Positions 16,797-25,864 of a DNA stretch of 64,000 bases are shown in pieces (within the stretch, counting starts at the first letter, position 1; each line of letters opens with the position of its first letter). Made by a program: the position numbers and the translations under genes. This DNA is from Thalassococcus halodurans (GTDB lineage Bacteria; Pseudomonadota; Alphaproteobacteria; Rhodobacterales; Rhodobacteraceae). The stretch covers positions 930,001 to 994,000 of the forward strand of contig NZ_FNUZ01000001.1 in the NCBI RefSeq assembly GCF_900108225.1, in the 5' to 3' direction. A model generated the notes under the pieces. The model saw nothing but the letters and a program-made list of their open reading frames with translations. It ran no database searches and was not told where the DNA came from.

Positions 16797-17180
16797 ATGG
16801 ATCTGATCGCACAGCTGGAAGCAGAACAAATTGCTTCCCTCGGGAAAAACATTCCCGATTTCAAAGCCGGCGACACCATTCGCGTAGGCTATAAGGTGAC
16901 CGAAGGTACGCGTACTCGTGTGCAGAACTACGAAGGCGTTTGCATCAGCCGTAAGAACGGCAAGGGCATTGCCGGTTCGTTCACCGTTCGCAAGATTTCC
17001 TTCGGTGAAGGCGTGGAGCGTGTGTTCCCGCTGTTCTCGACAAACATCGAGTCGATCGAAGTTGTCCGCCGTGGCCGTGTACGCCGCGCCAAGCTGTACT
17101 ATCTGCGTTCGCGTCGTGGTAAGTCCGCGCGTATCGCCGAGGTCACCAACTACAAAGCGCCCAAAGGCGCCGAAGCGTAA
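16797..17180 (+). CDS. rplS: 50S ribosomal protein L19
   Basis: A 127-residue ribosomal protein at the 30S-50S interface. It begins [20 protein letters not shown] and contains [20 protein letters not shown] and the conserved [23 protein letters not shown]. The frame is open further upstream into the end of trmD, but the ATG after TAGGAGAAGG is the clear start. It follows trmD directly, as in most bacteria, and is followed by rpmE. Confidence 0.96.
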   Translation: MDLIAQLEAEQIASLGKNIPDFKAGDTIRVGYKVTEGTRTRVQNYEGVCISRKNGKGIAGSFTVRKISFGEGVERVFPLFSTNIESIEVVRRGRVRRAKLYYLRSRRGKSARIAEVTNYKAPKGAEA

Positions 17181-17192
17181 GGAACCGGCGAG

Positions 17193-17414
17193 ATGAAAAA
17201 AGACATCCACCCCGATTACCACACAATCACTGTCAAAATGACAGATGGTTCCACTTTCGAAACACGTTCGGTCTGGGGCAAAGAAGGCGATACAATGTCG
17301 CTGGAAATCGACCCGACAGCACACCCGGCATGGAACGGCGGCTCGTCCCGCCTGATGGACCAGGGTGGTCGCGTTTCCAAGTTCAAAAAGAAATACGAAG
17401 GTCTGGGCTTCTAA
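17193..17414 (+). CDS. rpmE: 50S ribosomal protein L31
   Basis: A 73-residue L31: [19 protein letters not shown] at the start and [20 protein letters not shown] near the end. The CxxC zinc-ribbon cysteines of the classical L31 are absent, so this is a zinc-independent variant, as is normal for many alphaproteobacteria. GGAACCGGCGAG precedes the ATG. It is the last gene before a strong terminator. Confidence 0.95.
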
Positions 17415-17441
17415 TTCAGCTCAACCTTATGGTTACGAAAG

Positions 17442-17471
17442 GCCCACGCATTTGCGTGGGTCTTTTGTTTT
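17442..17471 (+). terminator. Rho-independent terminator after rpmE
   Basis: CCCACGC-ATTT-GCGTGGG followed by TCTTTTGTTTT. It closes the trmD-rplS-rpmE transcript. Confidence 0.88.
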
Positions 17472-17490
17472 GGGCGGTATGGTTTGTGAA

Positions 17491-18111
17491 TTAGCCGACG
17501 CTGGGACGTTTGAACAAATCACCGTAAACTGGAATAATAGGCCAGTGATCTACTCCCCTTCCGGGTTCGTAAGAGAAAAGAAGGTACACGCTCCGGATAC
17601 TCGGATGAGGCTCGATTTTTTCACCTGAAATCCACGCCCCCGCTTCATTCGAATTCAGCCAAGTCTCACCTGTGTGAATGAGCAAAACATCGATTCCCAA
17701 TTCTGCTTTTTGGTACTTTTCGCCCTTCTTGAAAATAAGCTGGCGCAACTTCGAGAGCAGCCTCTCTCTGGACCATTGCATGTCCAAGAACAATTGGCCC
17801 GCGAATGGCGTTTCTCCCTTCATAGCCCTCTTTTTGTGTTCTTGCTCAACTAGCTGCACGAGTTCGACATTCAGTTTTTCGCCTCTTACCGAAACGAAGA
17901 AATCTGGCGGGTCATTTGGATTCATTTGTGGCGCATCCACCTGGACTCCAAACTCCGCAGCCATCGAACTGCGCCATTCTTCAATAGTGAAAGTCTCAAC
18001 ACGGCGTTTGTCGTCGCTGGTCTCGTAATTGAAAATGCCGGCGTATCCACTGCCTTTGTTCACGATGCGAACCCATCGGTATAAACGGTCATTTCCGTCG
18101 CTTCCGGCCAT
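17491..18111 (-). CDS. Orphan protein, possible PD-(D/E)XK-like nuclease fold
   Basis: Not recognised with certainty. The protein has 206 residues from the ATG of MAGSDGNDRLY. The gene is visibly richer in A+T than everything around it (about half A+T against 40%), which suggests acquisition. The segment NPNDPPDFFV followed about ten residues later by KLNVELVQLVEQEHKK places an Asp (D70) and a Glu (E83) on adjacent strands. This is the layout of PD-(D/E)XK nuclease-like hypothetical proteins, but with Val where the catalytic Lys would be. A helix rich in Lys/Arg (SRERLLSKLRQLIFKKGEKY) follows. It stands alone between rpmE and a lipoprotein gene, with no methyltransferase or partner. Confidence 0.6.
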   Translation of the reverse strand: MAGSDGNDRLYRWVRIVNKGSGYAGIFNYETSDDKRRVETFTIEEWRSSMAAEFGVQVDAPQMNPNDPPDFFVSVRGEKLNVELVQLVEQEHKKRAMKGETPFAGQLFLDMQWSRERLLSKLRQLIFKKGEKYQKAELGIDVLLIHTGETWLNSNEAGAWISGEKIEPHPSIRSVYLLFSYEPGRGVDHWPIIPVYGDLFKRPSVG

Positions 18112-18295
18112 CGATCGAACTCCGCTCCCCAAAAATACACGAGATTATAAAGGACTCAAAACGAGACTATCACAGTTAACAAGCACACCCTTTCGTTTCC
18201 GCGGTCGCGATACCTTAGACCCTCACGCAAATATGCAGTGATCCAGTATCGCCCCTATGGCAGGGTTTCCTTCATAGGACACAATCGGGGGCGGC
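18112..18295. other. AT-rich spacer between divergent genes
   Basis: A spacer upstream of both the orphan gene and the lipoprotein gene. The half next to the orphan gene is A+T-rich (ATACACGAGATTATAAAGG). No repeat, tRNA or clear promoter was recognised. Confidence 0.4.
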
Positions 18296-19216
18296 ATGGG
18301 GATCATAAGACGGATACGCCTGTGGGGCACGCTGGTGCTGGCGTCGATGCTGTTGGTGGCTTGTGCGCTTCAGATCAGCCATTCGACCGATACCGCGATC
18401 CCTGCCCGTCCCGCCGACAGTCTGCGCGTCGCGACCCACAACGCCCATTACATCATCCTGTCCAAGGAAACCGGCGCTTGGTCGGTCGCCGATTGGAACG
18501 AACGCGCCCCTGCGATGGATGCCGCCTTCAAGGCGATGGATGCCGACATCATCGCCTATCAAGAGATGGAGAGCTTCTCGGGCGGGGATTCAGACGATGT
18601 CAATCTGGCCCGCAGCTATCTGGCCGACCGCAATCCTGATTACAGCATCGCGGCCATCGGCGACTGGCGGGAGTTTCCGTCGACCCAGCCGATCTTTTAC
18701 CGCAGCGCGCGGCTGACCCTTCTGGACCAAGGCTGGTTCTTTTTCTCGGACACGCCCGACGTGATCTATTCACGCACCTTCAACGGGTCTTGGCCAGCAT
18801 TCGCCTCATGGGCCGAATTTCAGGACCGTCAGAGCGGCAAGCGGCTGGCTGTTATGAACCTGCATTTCGAATACAAAAGCGCGTCGAACAGGCTGCAATC
18901 GGCGGCGCTGGTGGTTGCCCGCACAGCCCCCCTTGCCGCCCGCAACGATGCGATGATCCTGCTGGGCGATCTGAACGCAGTGGCCGGGTCCGAGACGATG
19001 GAAATCCTTGAAACCGTAGGCTACCGCTTTGCCCCCGTTGATGGCGCGACCTATCATATGAATCGCGGCATGAACCTGTTTGGTGCGATTGACCACATCG
19101 CCACCATCGGCGCGGTAGAGCCCGTCAATACGCCTGTCATTGTCCAACAAAAGTTCGCAGGCGACTGGCCGTCAGATCACTATCCTGTCCTGATGGACCT
19201 GCGTCTGGCCCCCTGA
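18296..19216 (+). CDS. Endonuclease/exonuclease/phosphatase-family lipoprotein
   Basis: A 306-residue exported protein of the EEP (DNase I-like) superfamily. The signal ends in a lipobox (LASMLLVACA, Cys about 22), so it is probably anchored in a membrane facing the periplasm. EEP motifs follow in order: LRVATHNAHYI, DIIAYQEMES (metal-binding Glu), AVMNLHFEYKS, MILLGDLNAVAGS (Asp and Asn), and SDHYPVLMDL (terminal SDH). The full active-site set suggests a working phosphodiesterase or phosphatase; substrate unknown. It is followed by a weak terminator and mipZ. Confidence 0.87.
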   Translation: MGIIRRIRLWGTLVLASMLLVACALQISHSTDTAIPARPADSLRVATHNAHYIILSKETGAWSVADWNERAPAMDAAFKAMDADIIAYQEMESFSGGDSDDVNLARSYLADRNPDYSIAAIGDWREFPSTQPIFYRSARLTLLDQGWFFFSDTPDVIYSRTFNGSWPAFASWAEFQDRQSGKRLAVMNLHFEYKSASNRLQSAALVVARTAPLAARNDAMILLGDLNAVAGSETMEILETVGYRFAPVDGATYHMNRGMNLFGAIDHIATIGAVEPVNTPVIVQQKFAGDWPSDHYPVLMDLRLAP

Positions 19217-19218
19217 AA

Positions 19219-19259
19219 CAGGGCAATTCGGTTGTGGCCCTGACGCCCCTATTTTTTTC
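19219..19259 (+). terminator. Weak terminator after the EEP lipoprotein gene
   Basis: CAGGGC, a 12-base loop and GCCCTG, then ACGCCCCTA and TTTTTTT. The T-run is separated from the stem by nine bases, so efficiency is doubtful. Confidence 0.4.
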
Positions 19260-19365
19260 GCGTTTCGCCGCAAAATTGCACCACGCTTTTCTTGCCGAGG
19301 TCCACAAGATACCGTAGGTGGCAAAGCCCGCAGGCAAACATGCGGATATAAATGAGGGACGGCAA

Positions 19366-20175
19366 GTGGCGCATATTATAGTTGTCGGAAACGAAAAGGG
19401 CGGTGCGGGGAAATCGACGGTTTCCATGCACGTTGCAACGGCCCTGTGCCGCGCGGGGCATCGCGTGGGCGTCTTGGATCTGGACCTGCGCCAGCAAACC
19501 ACCGGCAGCTACATCCGGAACCGGAAGAAGTTTCTTGAGGCAGAAGGGCTCGATCTGCCCAGCCCGATCTATCAGGAATTGCCCGAGATTGATCAGGCGT
19601 CGCTCCAGCCCGGCGAAAACGTCTATGATCACCGCCTGTCCGCCGCTGTGGCCAAACTGGAACCCGAAACGGACTTTATCCTGATCGACTGCCCGGGGTC
19701 GCACACCCGCCTGAGTCAGGTCGCCCATTCGCTGGCCGACACGCTGATCACACCGCTGAACGACAGCTTTGTCGATTTCGATCTGCTGGCCCATGTGGAC
19801 TCGATGGGAGACAAAATTCTCGGCCCGTCGGTCTATGCCGAAATGGTCTGGAACGCGCGTCAGCTGCGGGCGCAAGCCGGGCTAAAGCCCATCGACTGGA
19901 TCGTTCTGCGCAACCGGCTTGGTGCCCAGAACATGGTGAACAAGCAAAAGATGGAAAAGGCGCTGGAACGTCTGGCCAAGCGGATCGGTTTCCGCATCGC
20001 GCCGGGCTTTTCCGAACGTGTTGTGTTCCGTGAACTGTTCCCGCGTGGTCTGACGCTGCTTGATCTGAAGGACGTGGGCGTCAAACAGCTGAACATCTCG
20101 AACATCGCGGCGCGGCAAGAGCTTCGTGATCTGATCAAGGAACTCAACCTGCCGGGCGTCGAGATCAACTTTTAA
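19366..20175 (+). CDS. mipZ: MipZ-type division-plane positioning ATPase
   Basis: A 269-residue ParA/MinD-superfamily ATPase. The start is GTG, preceded by GAGGGACGG, and gives HIIVVGNEKGGAGKSTVSMH with the deviant Walker A at residues 11-18. It is followed by VLDLDLRQQTTGSYIRNR (the MipZ-specific switch region) and FILIDCPGSHTRLSQVAH. In Caulobacter MipZ forms a gradient from ParB at the poles and inhibits FtsZ, placing the septum at mid-cell; the same job is inferred. A GTG 48 bases upstream is a less likely start. The 3' end overlaps the convergent membrane-protein gene by 11 bases. Confidence 0.92.
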   Translation: MAHIIVVGNEKGGAGKSTVSMHVATALCRAGHRVGVLDLDLRQQTTGSYIRNRKKFLEAEGLDLPSPIYQELPEIDQASLQPGENVYDHRLSAAVAKLEPETDFILIDCPGSHTRLSQVAHSLADTLITPLNDSFVDFDLLAHVDSMGDKILGPSVYAEMVWNARQLRAQAGLKPIDWIVLRNRLGAQNMVNKQKMEKALERLAKRIGFRIAPGFSERVVFRELFPRGLTLLDLKDVGVKQLNISNIAARQELRDLIKELNLPGVEINF

Positions 20176-20758
20176 ATAAGCCCGAATAGTTTTTATCGTG
20201 GTTCTCGGTCGCAACGAGAGCCGCGATGAAGATCGCGTAGACGCCTTTGACACAAGCGTAGACCGACAGGACAATCATCAAAATCCAAGCGTCGCGTTCG
20301 TTGCCAAGTGTTGCGGTCAGCGCCGCCATCGCCAACCAGAACACCCCTGAAAGCGCCATCATCCCGCGGCCATCCAGTGTTCTGCTGAAAAGGACGGCAC
20401 CCAGATTGCCCAAACCGGCCAGCCCCATCGCTGCCGAGATGAACAAGCCAGCCTGATCAAACGGGATCGCCGTGCAGATCGCCAGAACGCCTGACGCAAT
20501 CAGGGCCATCACACCAAAGCTGTAGATTTGTGTCATCGACCCCCAAAGGACCGGAATGTACCGCGCGTGCAACACCACGATAAGACCCGCCATTGCCAAG
20601 GACAGTGTTGTTACGAACGGGCTGAACGACCAATGCCAAGACACATCGCTTAATAGAAGAATACCTGCGACAGCCATCAGCCATCCGTATCCGATCAACG
20701 CCGCAAAACCGCGTTTCGTCCCTTGCTCGGGCGGGTTCTTTTTTGAATTGTTTGTCAC
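20165..20758 (-). CDS. Multi-spanning membrane protein of unknown function
   Basis: A 197-residue protein from a GTG with GGGGAT upstream. After a polar head (TNNSKKNPPEQGTKRG) come about six hydrophobic segments, including YGWLMAVAGILLLSDV, FVTTLSLAMAGLIVVL, FGVMALIASGVLAICT and WILMIVLSVYACVKGVYAIF. The pattern resembles HdeD/DUF308-type small membrane proteins, but no diagnostic motif is present and I do not assign it. Its end overlaps mipZ convergently. Confidence 0.65.
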   Translation of the reverse strand: MTNNSKKNPPEQGTKRGFAALIGYGWLMAVAGILLLSDVSWHWSFSPFVTTLSLAMAGLIVVLHARYIPVLWGSMTQIYSFGVMALIASGVLAICTAIPFDQAGLFISAAMGLAGLGNLGAVLFSRTLDGRGMMALSGVFWLAMAALTATLGNERDAWILMIVLSVYACVKGVYAIFIAALVATENHDKNYSGLFKS

Positions 20759-21050
20759 TATCGCGATCCCCTACCGGAAAAACGAACAAAAAATGTCTAC
20801 AATCAAACCGGCCCCGCGTGACAGAAACTGCCGCTAGGGATGTCGCGCAAAAGGTCGTCAAGTTACCGTACGAAACCACGCGCGACAAAGCCGATCAGGG
20901 CGTTTAAAAATCTTTACGCGCGCCAAACCAGATCGGATCACACAAAATTTAAGAAAATCGCAGGCACAGCCCGAAGGCCGTCGTGCTTGCCTTCAGTTAA
21001 GTGCTTTGCCTAGGGTTTGAACCAGCGCACTCTGCCAGAAAGGCCAGCAT
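20759..21050. other. 292-base intergenic region upstream of two divergent genes
   Basis: This holds upstream sequence for the membrane protein on the left and the HpaI-type aldolase on the right. A candidate promoter for the latter is annotated separately. No tRNA, riboswitch or repeat was recognised; the sequence around 20900-20960 is relatively A+T-rich. Confidence 0.5.
20987..21015 (+). promoter_or_regulatory. Candidate promoter of the HpaI-type aldolase gene
   Basis: TTGCCT, 17 bases, CTAGGG, placed 36 bases before the ATG. The -35 is the same hexamer seen upstream of trmD. Confidence 0.35.
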
Positions 21051-21836
21051 ATGCCCGCACCGATCAACCAGTTCAAACAGCAGCTATTGGCAGGGACCCG
21101 CACCGTTGGGCTTTGGATGGGATTTTGTGATCCCTACGTGGCAGAATTGGTCGGCAAGTCCGGTTTCGACTGGGTGGTGATTGACGGAGAGCACACGCCG
21201 AATGACATCCCGCTTTTGACACGGCAGCTTCAGGTGCTGGATCCCCTGCCGACCTCGGCGATCGTGCGGCTGCCTGTGGGGGATGTGAACCTGATCAAGC
21301 AAGTGTTGGACGGCGGGGCGCAGACATTGCTGATCCCGATGGTGAACACAGCCGAACAGGCAAAGCAGCTTGTCGCCGCCATGCGCTACGCGCCCGAGGG
21401 TATCCGGGGCATGGGCGGGGCGCTGGCCCGCAGCACGAACTTCGGGCGCGATGCCGACTATGTCGCGACAGCCAACGATCAGATGTGCCTGCTGGTCCAG
21501 ATCGAAACGCGCCAAGGGCTGGAAAATCTGGATGAGATTCTGGCGGTCGACGGGGTAGATGGCCTGTTTGTCGGCCCTGCTGATTTGTCCGCCGAAATGG
21601 GATACCCCGGCCGCCCCGATGCCCCCGAGATGCAGGCATTGATTTCGGAAACGCTGGGCCGGATCAGGGATGGAGGCAAAGCGGCGGGTATCATCGACTT
21701 CAGCGAAGATGCCGTCACCCGCCATTATGCCAGTGGCGCGCAGTACGTGGCTGTCGGCGCGGATATCACCTTTCTGTCACGCGGCCTGCGCGATCTGGCA
21801 ACGCGGTGGAAAGATCAGGTTTCGGCCTTCGATTAA
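21051..21836 (+). CDS. HpcH/HpaI-family class II aldolase
   Basis: A 261-residue metal-dependent aldolase of the 4-hydroxy-2-oxoheptanedioate aldolase type. Motifs: TVGLWMGFCDPYVAEL, DWVVIDGEHTPND (His base and acidic residue), GMGGALARSTNFG, LLVQIETRQGLENLDEIL (metal-binding Glu) and GVDGLFVGPADLSAEMG (metal-binding Asp). Such enzymes cleave 4-hydroxy-2-oxo acids to pyruvate plus an aldehyde; the natural substrate is not determinable. It is monocistronic or forms a pair with the following small lipoprotein gene. AAAGG precedes the ATG. Confidence 0.9.
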   Translation: MPAPINQFKQQLLAGTRTVGLWMGFCDPYVAELVGKSGFDWVVIDGEHTPNDIPLLTRQLQVLDPLPTSAIVRLPVGDVNLIKQVLDGGAQTLLIPMVNTAEQAKQLVAAMRYAPEGIRGMGGALARSTNFGRDADYVATANDQMCLLVQIETRQGLENLDEILAVDGVDGLFVGPADLSAEMGYPGRPDAPEMQALISETLGRIRDGGKAAGIIDFSEDAVTRHYASGAQYVAVGADITFLSRGLRDLATRWKDQVSAFD

Positions 21837-21871
21837 CCGCCTGTTTACCATGTGGCGGCAGTCTGACGGCT

Positions 21872-22267
21872 ATGAAGCGGTCTCTCACATTCTGCTTGCT
21901 GCTTGCAGCCTGCAACACCCCCAGTCAGGGGTATTGGGGCGCTGACAAAATGCAGTTCACCGAAGGCGGCATGCGCTTTACCGCCTATCGCAAAGGCAAC
22001 CTGATCGAAGTTCTGCGCACCTCGCCCGAGGTGTTGCCGACCTTTCCGCAGGTCGCCTTGCGCGCCGTTCCGGGCGTTGAGCGCCTGACCGGATGCAAGG
22101 CTGTCTGGGCCGAAGGGGATCAGGCCCTGATGGAGATGGGGCTGTCCTGCGACGGGGCCAAAGCCCCGAAACGCAAACGCCGCCCAAAGACGCTTTATTG
22201 CGATATTGTCACCGGACCGGCGCGTGATGGCGTGACCTATGGTGATATGCGCTGCGAAACTGGCTAA
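21872..22267 (+). CDS. Small predicted lipoprotein
   Basis: A 131-residue protein with a very short signal, MKRSLTFCLLLAACN, whose LAAC is a lipobox (Cys 14). The mature part is compact and basic in the middle (KAPKRKRRPK), with three further cysteines (GCKAVWAEG, GLSCDGA, LYCDIVTG) that could form a disulfide. A longer open frame begins inside the aldolase gene, but this ATG gives the signal sequence. Function unknown; located between the aldolase gene and smc. Confidence 0.7.
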   Translation: MKRSLTFCLLLAACNTPSQGYWGADKMQFTEGGMRFTAYRKGNLIEVLRTSPEVLPTFPQVALRAVPGVERLTGCKAVWAEGDQALMEMGLSCDGAKAPKRKRRPKTLYCDIVTGPARDGVTYGDMRCETG

Positions 22268-22402
22268 GACATCATCACCCCTTGATGGATGCCCAATATC
22301 TTGTGGATAACCCGCCGATACCAGCCAGATGATGCGCAAAACGTTTGACTCAGCGCCTTTCGGCCCCGCAAACTTGATGAATATCAGGAATCGGGGTGCC
22401 AT

Positions 22403-25400
22403 TTGCGCTTTTCGCGACTCAAACTTGCAGGCTTCAAAAGCTTCGTTGATCCGACGGATCTGGTCATTGCCGAAGGGCTGACCGGTGTCGTGGGCCCGAA
22501 CGGATGTGGCAAGTCCAACCTGCTTGAGGCGCTGCGCTGGGTGATGGGCGAAAACCGCCCGACCGCGATGCGTGGCGGCGGCATGGAAGACGTGATCTTT
22601 GCCGGTGCCTCCAGCCGCCCTGCCCGCAACTTCGCCGAAGTCACGCTAACCATCGACAACTCTGACCGGCTTGCGCCTGCAGGGTTCAACGATCAGGACC
22701 AGCTGGAAATCGTCCGCCGCATCACCCGCGATGTGGGGTCTGCCTATAAGGCCAACGGCAAGGATGTCCGCGCCCGTGATATCCAGATGTTGTTTGCGGA
22801 TGCGGCCACCGGTTCGACATCGCCCGCTTTGGTGCGTCAGGGCCAGATTTCGGAACTGATCAACGCCAAACCCAAGGCGCGCCGCCGCATTCTGGAAGAT
22901 GCTGCTGGCATCGCGGGTCTCTATCAGCGCCGGCACGAAGCCGAGCTGAAGCTGAAGAACACCGAAGCCAACCTGCTGCGCGTCGATGACGTGATTGAAC
23001 AGCTGGCCGGTCAGCTGTCGCAATTGGCCCGTCAGGCCCGCCAAGCCGCCCGCTACCGCGCGATTGGCGAAGACCTGCGCCGCGCCGAAGGCATGCTGCT
23101 GTATCGCCGCTGGAAAGAGGCGGACCTGACCCGTGCCACCGCCGAAGAACAGCTACGCACCCGCCTGACCGACGCCGCCCGCGCCGAAGCCGCCGCGCGT
23201 GAGGCCGCGAAGCTGCGCGAAACGCAGGAAAACGCCCTGCCGCCCCTGCGCGAGGAAGAGGCCATCGCCGCCGCCATTCTGCAACGCCTGATCGTTGAAC
23301 GCGATGCGCTGTCGGAACAGGAAAAGCGTGCGGCGGAGACCATCGAAACGCTGAAACGCCGCATCACCCAGTTGACGCAGGATATCGACCGCGAAGGCGG
23401 GCTGAACCGCGACGCGGGCGAAACCATCGAACGGTTGGAATGGGAAAGCCGCGAATTGGCCAAGGCCAGCGAAGGCCATCAGGACAAGCTCGACGCCGCG
23501 TCTGAAGGCGCAACAGAGGCCGCCAGTGTTCTGCAAGACCGCGAAGCCGATCTGGGTCAGCTGACCGAAGACGTCGCCCGCCTTGCCGCCCGCCACCAGT
23601 CTGCGCAGCGTTTGTTGGCCGACACGCAGAAAACGCTGGAACGCAGCGAAACAGAATCGCAGCGTGCGCGGGATGCGGTGGAAGAGGCCAAGGAAAAGCT
23701 GGTCGAACTATCCGACACGTTGGAAGCCGCCGTTGAGGCCCGCGAAGCCGCGCAGGAAATGGTCGACCGCGCCGATGCCGTTCTGACGGAAACCGAAGCG
23801 CAGCGGTCCGAGACGCAATCGCGCGAAGCAGACGCCCGTGGTGAACGATCCGAGGCGGAAGGCGAACTCAGCGCACTGCGCGCCGAGGTCACGGCCCTTG
23901 CCCGCCTGCTGGAACGCGACACGGCTGAAGGTGGCCAGATCCTTGACCGCCTTCAGGTGGAACAGGGCTTTGAAAAAGCGCTGGGTGCGGCACTGGCCGA
24001 CGATCTGCGCGCGCCCGAGGTTGAGGCCGACGGCCCCTCTGGCTGGACCGTTCTGGCAGCTTACGACACCGAACAATCGCTGCCTGCGGGCGTGACATCG
24101 CTGGCGCAACACGTGTCTGTCCCCGATGTTCTGGCCCGCCGCATGAGCCAGATCGGCCTTGTCGACAGCGACGACGGCGACCGCATCCAGCCGCTTTTGA
24201 AACCCGGTCAGCGCGTGGTCAGCCTTGAAGGCGACCTGTGGCGTTGGGACGGTTACCGCGCTTGGGCCGAAGACATGCCCTCGGCTGCTGCCCTGCGTCT
24301 GGAACAGCTGAACCGACTTGAGGCGCTGAAACAGGAAATGGCCAGCGCCACCGCCCGAGCGGAAGGCGCGATTGCCGCGCATGAGACACTGCAGAACCGT
24401 TTGGCCGAACTGAACCGCGCCGATAAATCCGCGCGCGAGGCGCGTCGCGAAGCCGAACAGCGCCTGACCGATGCCACCCGCGCCCTGAACCGCGCCGAAG
24501 CGGACCGGTCCGTGGCCGAGGGCCGCGTAGAAAGCCTGACTATGGCGGTTGCCCGTCACGAAGACGACGCCACCGAGGCCCGCAAACAGGTGACCGAAGC
24601 GCAGCGCGCAATGGGTGATCTGGACGATCTGGACGCCGCCCGCGCCAAGGTCGAAGACGTCAAAATGACAGTCGAAGCCGCGCGGATGACGATGATGGCC
24701 CGCAGATCTTCGTTCGACGAACTGCGCCGCGAAGGCGAGGCTCGTACAGCCCGCAGCCAGCAGGTCACCAAGGAACTGTCCGGCTGGCGCCACCGTCTGG
24801 AAACCGCCAAATCCCGTAGCGCGGAACTGGAAGACCGCCGCGCCGCAGCCGAGGATGAGCTTGTCGATGCGTCCTCCGCACCCGAGGAAATCGCCGAAAA
24901 ACGCGCCGAAATGGCCGACGCGATCGAGGCGGCAGAAGAACGCCGCTCCGCCGCCGCAGATGCCTTGGCGCAGGCGGAAACCATCCTGCGCGAAGCGGTA
25001 GCGACCGAGCGCGATGCGGAACGTCTGGCGTCCGAGGCCCGCGAATCCCGCGCTGGTGCCGAGGCCCGCGCAGAAGCCGCGCGCGAAGCCGTTCAAACCG
25101 CCGCCGCGCGCATCCGCGAAGAACAGGAAACCACGCCCGACAAGCTTCTGGAACAGCTTGATGCCAACCCCGAAGACATGCCGCCGTCAGACGAGATCGA
25201 GACACAGGTCAACAGCCTGAAACGCCAGCGCGATGCCTTGGGCGCGGTGAACCTGCGGGCCGAGGAAGACGCGATGGAAGTCCAGGAAGAACACGACACG
25301 TTGCTGGCCGAAAAGATCGATCTGGAAGAGGCGATCAAGACCCTGCGCACCGGTATCGCCAGCCTGAACAAGGAAGGCCGCGAACGCCTTCTGACCGCGT

Positions 25401-25858
25401 TCGAGCAGGTGAATTCGAACTTCACACTGCTGTTCCGTCACCTGTTCAACGGTGGCGAGGCGAACCTAGTTATGGTCGAAAGCGATGACCCGCTTGAGGC
25501 CGGTCTGGAAATCCTTTGCCAGCCCCCGGGCAAGAAGCTGTCGACCCTGTCGCTGCTGTCGGGTGGGGAACAGACCCTGACGGCGCTCGCGCTGATCTTT
25601 GCGGTGTTCCTGGCCAACCCCGCGCCGATCTGTGTTCTGGACGAGGTCGACGCGCCGCTGGATGACGCGAACGTCACGCGTTTCTGCGACATGCTGGATG
25701 AGATGTGCCGCCGCACCGACACGCGCTTCCTAATCATCACGCACCACGCCGTCACCATGAGCCGCATGGACCGCCTGTTCGGCGTGACCATGCAGGAACA
25801 GGGCGTCAGCCAGTTGGTGTCGGTGGATCTAAAAAAGGCCGAAAAACTGGTCGCCTGA
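22403..25858 (+). CDS. smc: Chromosome segregation ATPase SMC
   Basis: A 1151-residue structural-maintenance-of-chromosomes protein. The N-terminal head has GPNGCGKSNLLEALRWVMGE (Walker A, 31-38). Long coiled-coil arms follow, rich in Ala/Glu/Arg, interrupted at about 510-620 by the hinge (GFEKALGAALADDL to GDLWRWDGYRAW). The C-terminal head has LLSGGEQTLTALALIF (signature) and CVLDEVDAPLDDANV (Walker B). It acts with ScpA and ScpB, not in this window, to organise the origin region. The start appears to be TTG, giving MRFSRLKLAGFKSFVD, the normal N-terminus; no ATG is in frame nearby. Confidence 0.96.
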   Translation: MRFSRLKLAGFKSFVDPTDLVIAEGLTGVVGPNGCGKSNLLEALRWVMGENRPTAMRGGGMEDVIFAGASSRPARNFAEVTLTIDNSDRLAPAGFNDQDQLEIVRRITRDVGSAYKANGKDVRARDIQMLFADAATGSTSPALVRQGQISELINAKPKARRRILEDAAGIAGLYQRRHEAELKLKNTEANLLRVDDVIEQLAGQLSQLARQARQAARYRAIGEDLRRAEGMLLYRRWKEADLTRATAEEQLRTRLTDAARAEAAAREAAKLRETQENALPPLREEEAIAAAILQRLIVERDALSEQEKRAAETIETLKRRITQLTQDIDREGGLNRDAGETIERLEWESRELAKASEGHQDKLDAASEGATEAASVLQDREADLGQLTEDVARLAARHQSAQRLLADTQKTLERSETESQRARDAVEEAKEKLVELSDTLEAAVEAREAAQEMVDRADAVLTETEAQRSETQSREADARGERSEAEGELSALRAEVTALARLLERDTAEGGQILDRLQVEQGFEKALGAALADDLRAPEVEADGPSGWTVLAAYDTEQSLPAGVTSLAQHVSVPDVLARRMSQIGLVDSDDGDRIQPLLKPGQRVVSLEGDLWRWDGYRAWAEDMPSAAALRLEQLNRLEALKQEMASATARAEGAIAAHETLQNRLAELNRADKSAREARREAEQRLTDATRALNRAEADRSVAEGRVESLTMAVARHEDDATEARKQVTEAQRAMGDLDDLDAARAKVEDVKMTVEAARMTMMARRSSFDELRREGEARTARSQQVTKELSGWRHRLETAKSRSAELEDRRAAAEDELVDASSAPEEIAEKRAEMADAIEAAEERRSAAADALAQAETILREAVATERDAERLASEARESRAGAEARAEAAREAVQTAAARIREEQETTPDKLLEQLDANPEDMPPSDEIETQVNSLKRQRDALGAVNLRAEEDAMEVQEEHDTLLAEKIDLEEAIKTLRTGIASLNKEGRERLLTAFEQVNSNFTLLFRHLFNGGEANLVMVESDDPLEAGLEILCQPPGKKLSTLSLLSGGEQTLTALALIFAVFLANPAPICVLDEVDAPLDDANVTRFCDMLDEMCRRTDTRFLIITHHAVTMSRMDRLFGVTMQEQGVSQLVSVDLKKAEKLVA

Positions 25859-25864
25859 ACCGCC

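Noticed and set aside
21003-21040. Possible leftward tRNA T-arm (GGTTCAAACCC)
   Set aside because: The bases flanking the loop do not form a five-base T stem and no acceptor or anticodon arm is found.
22646-25096. Long open frames on the strand opposite smc
   Set aside because: They mirror the GC-biased codon use of smc, have no ribosome sites and show no domain similarity.
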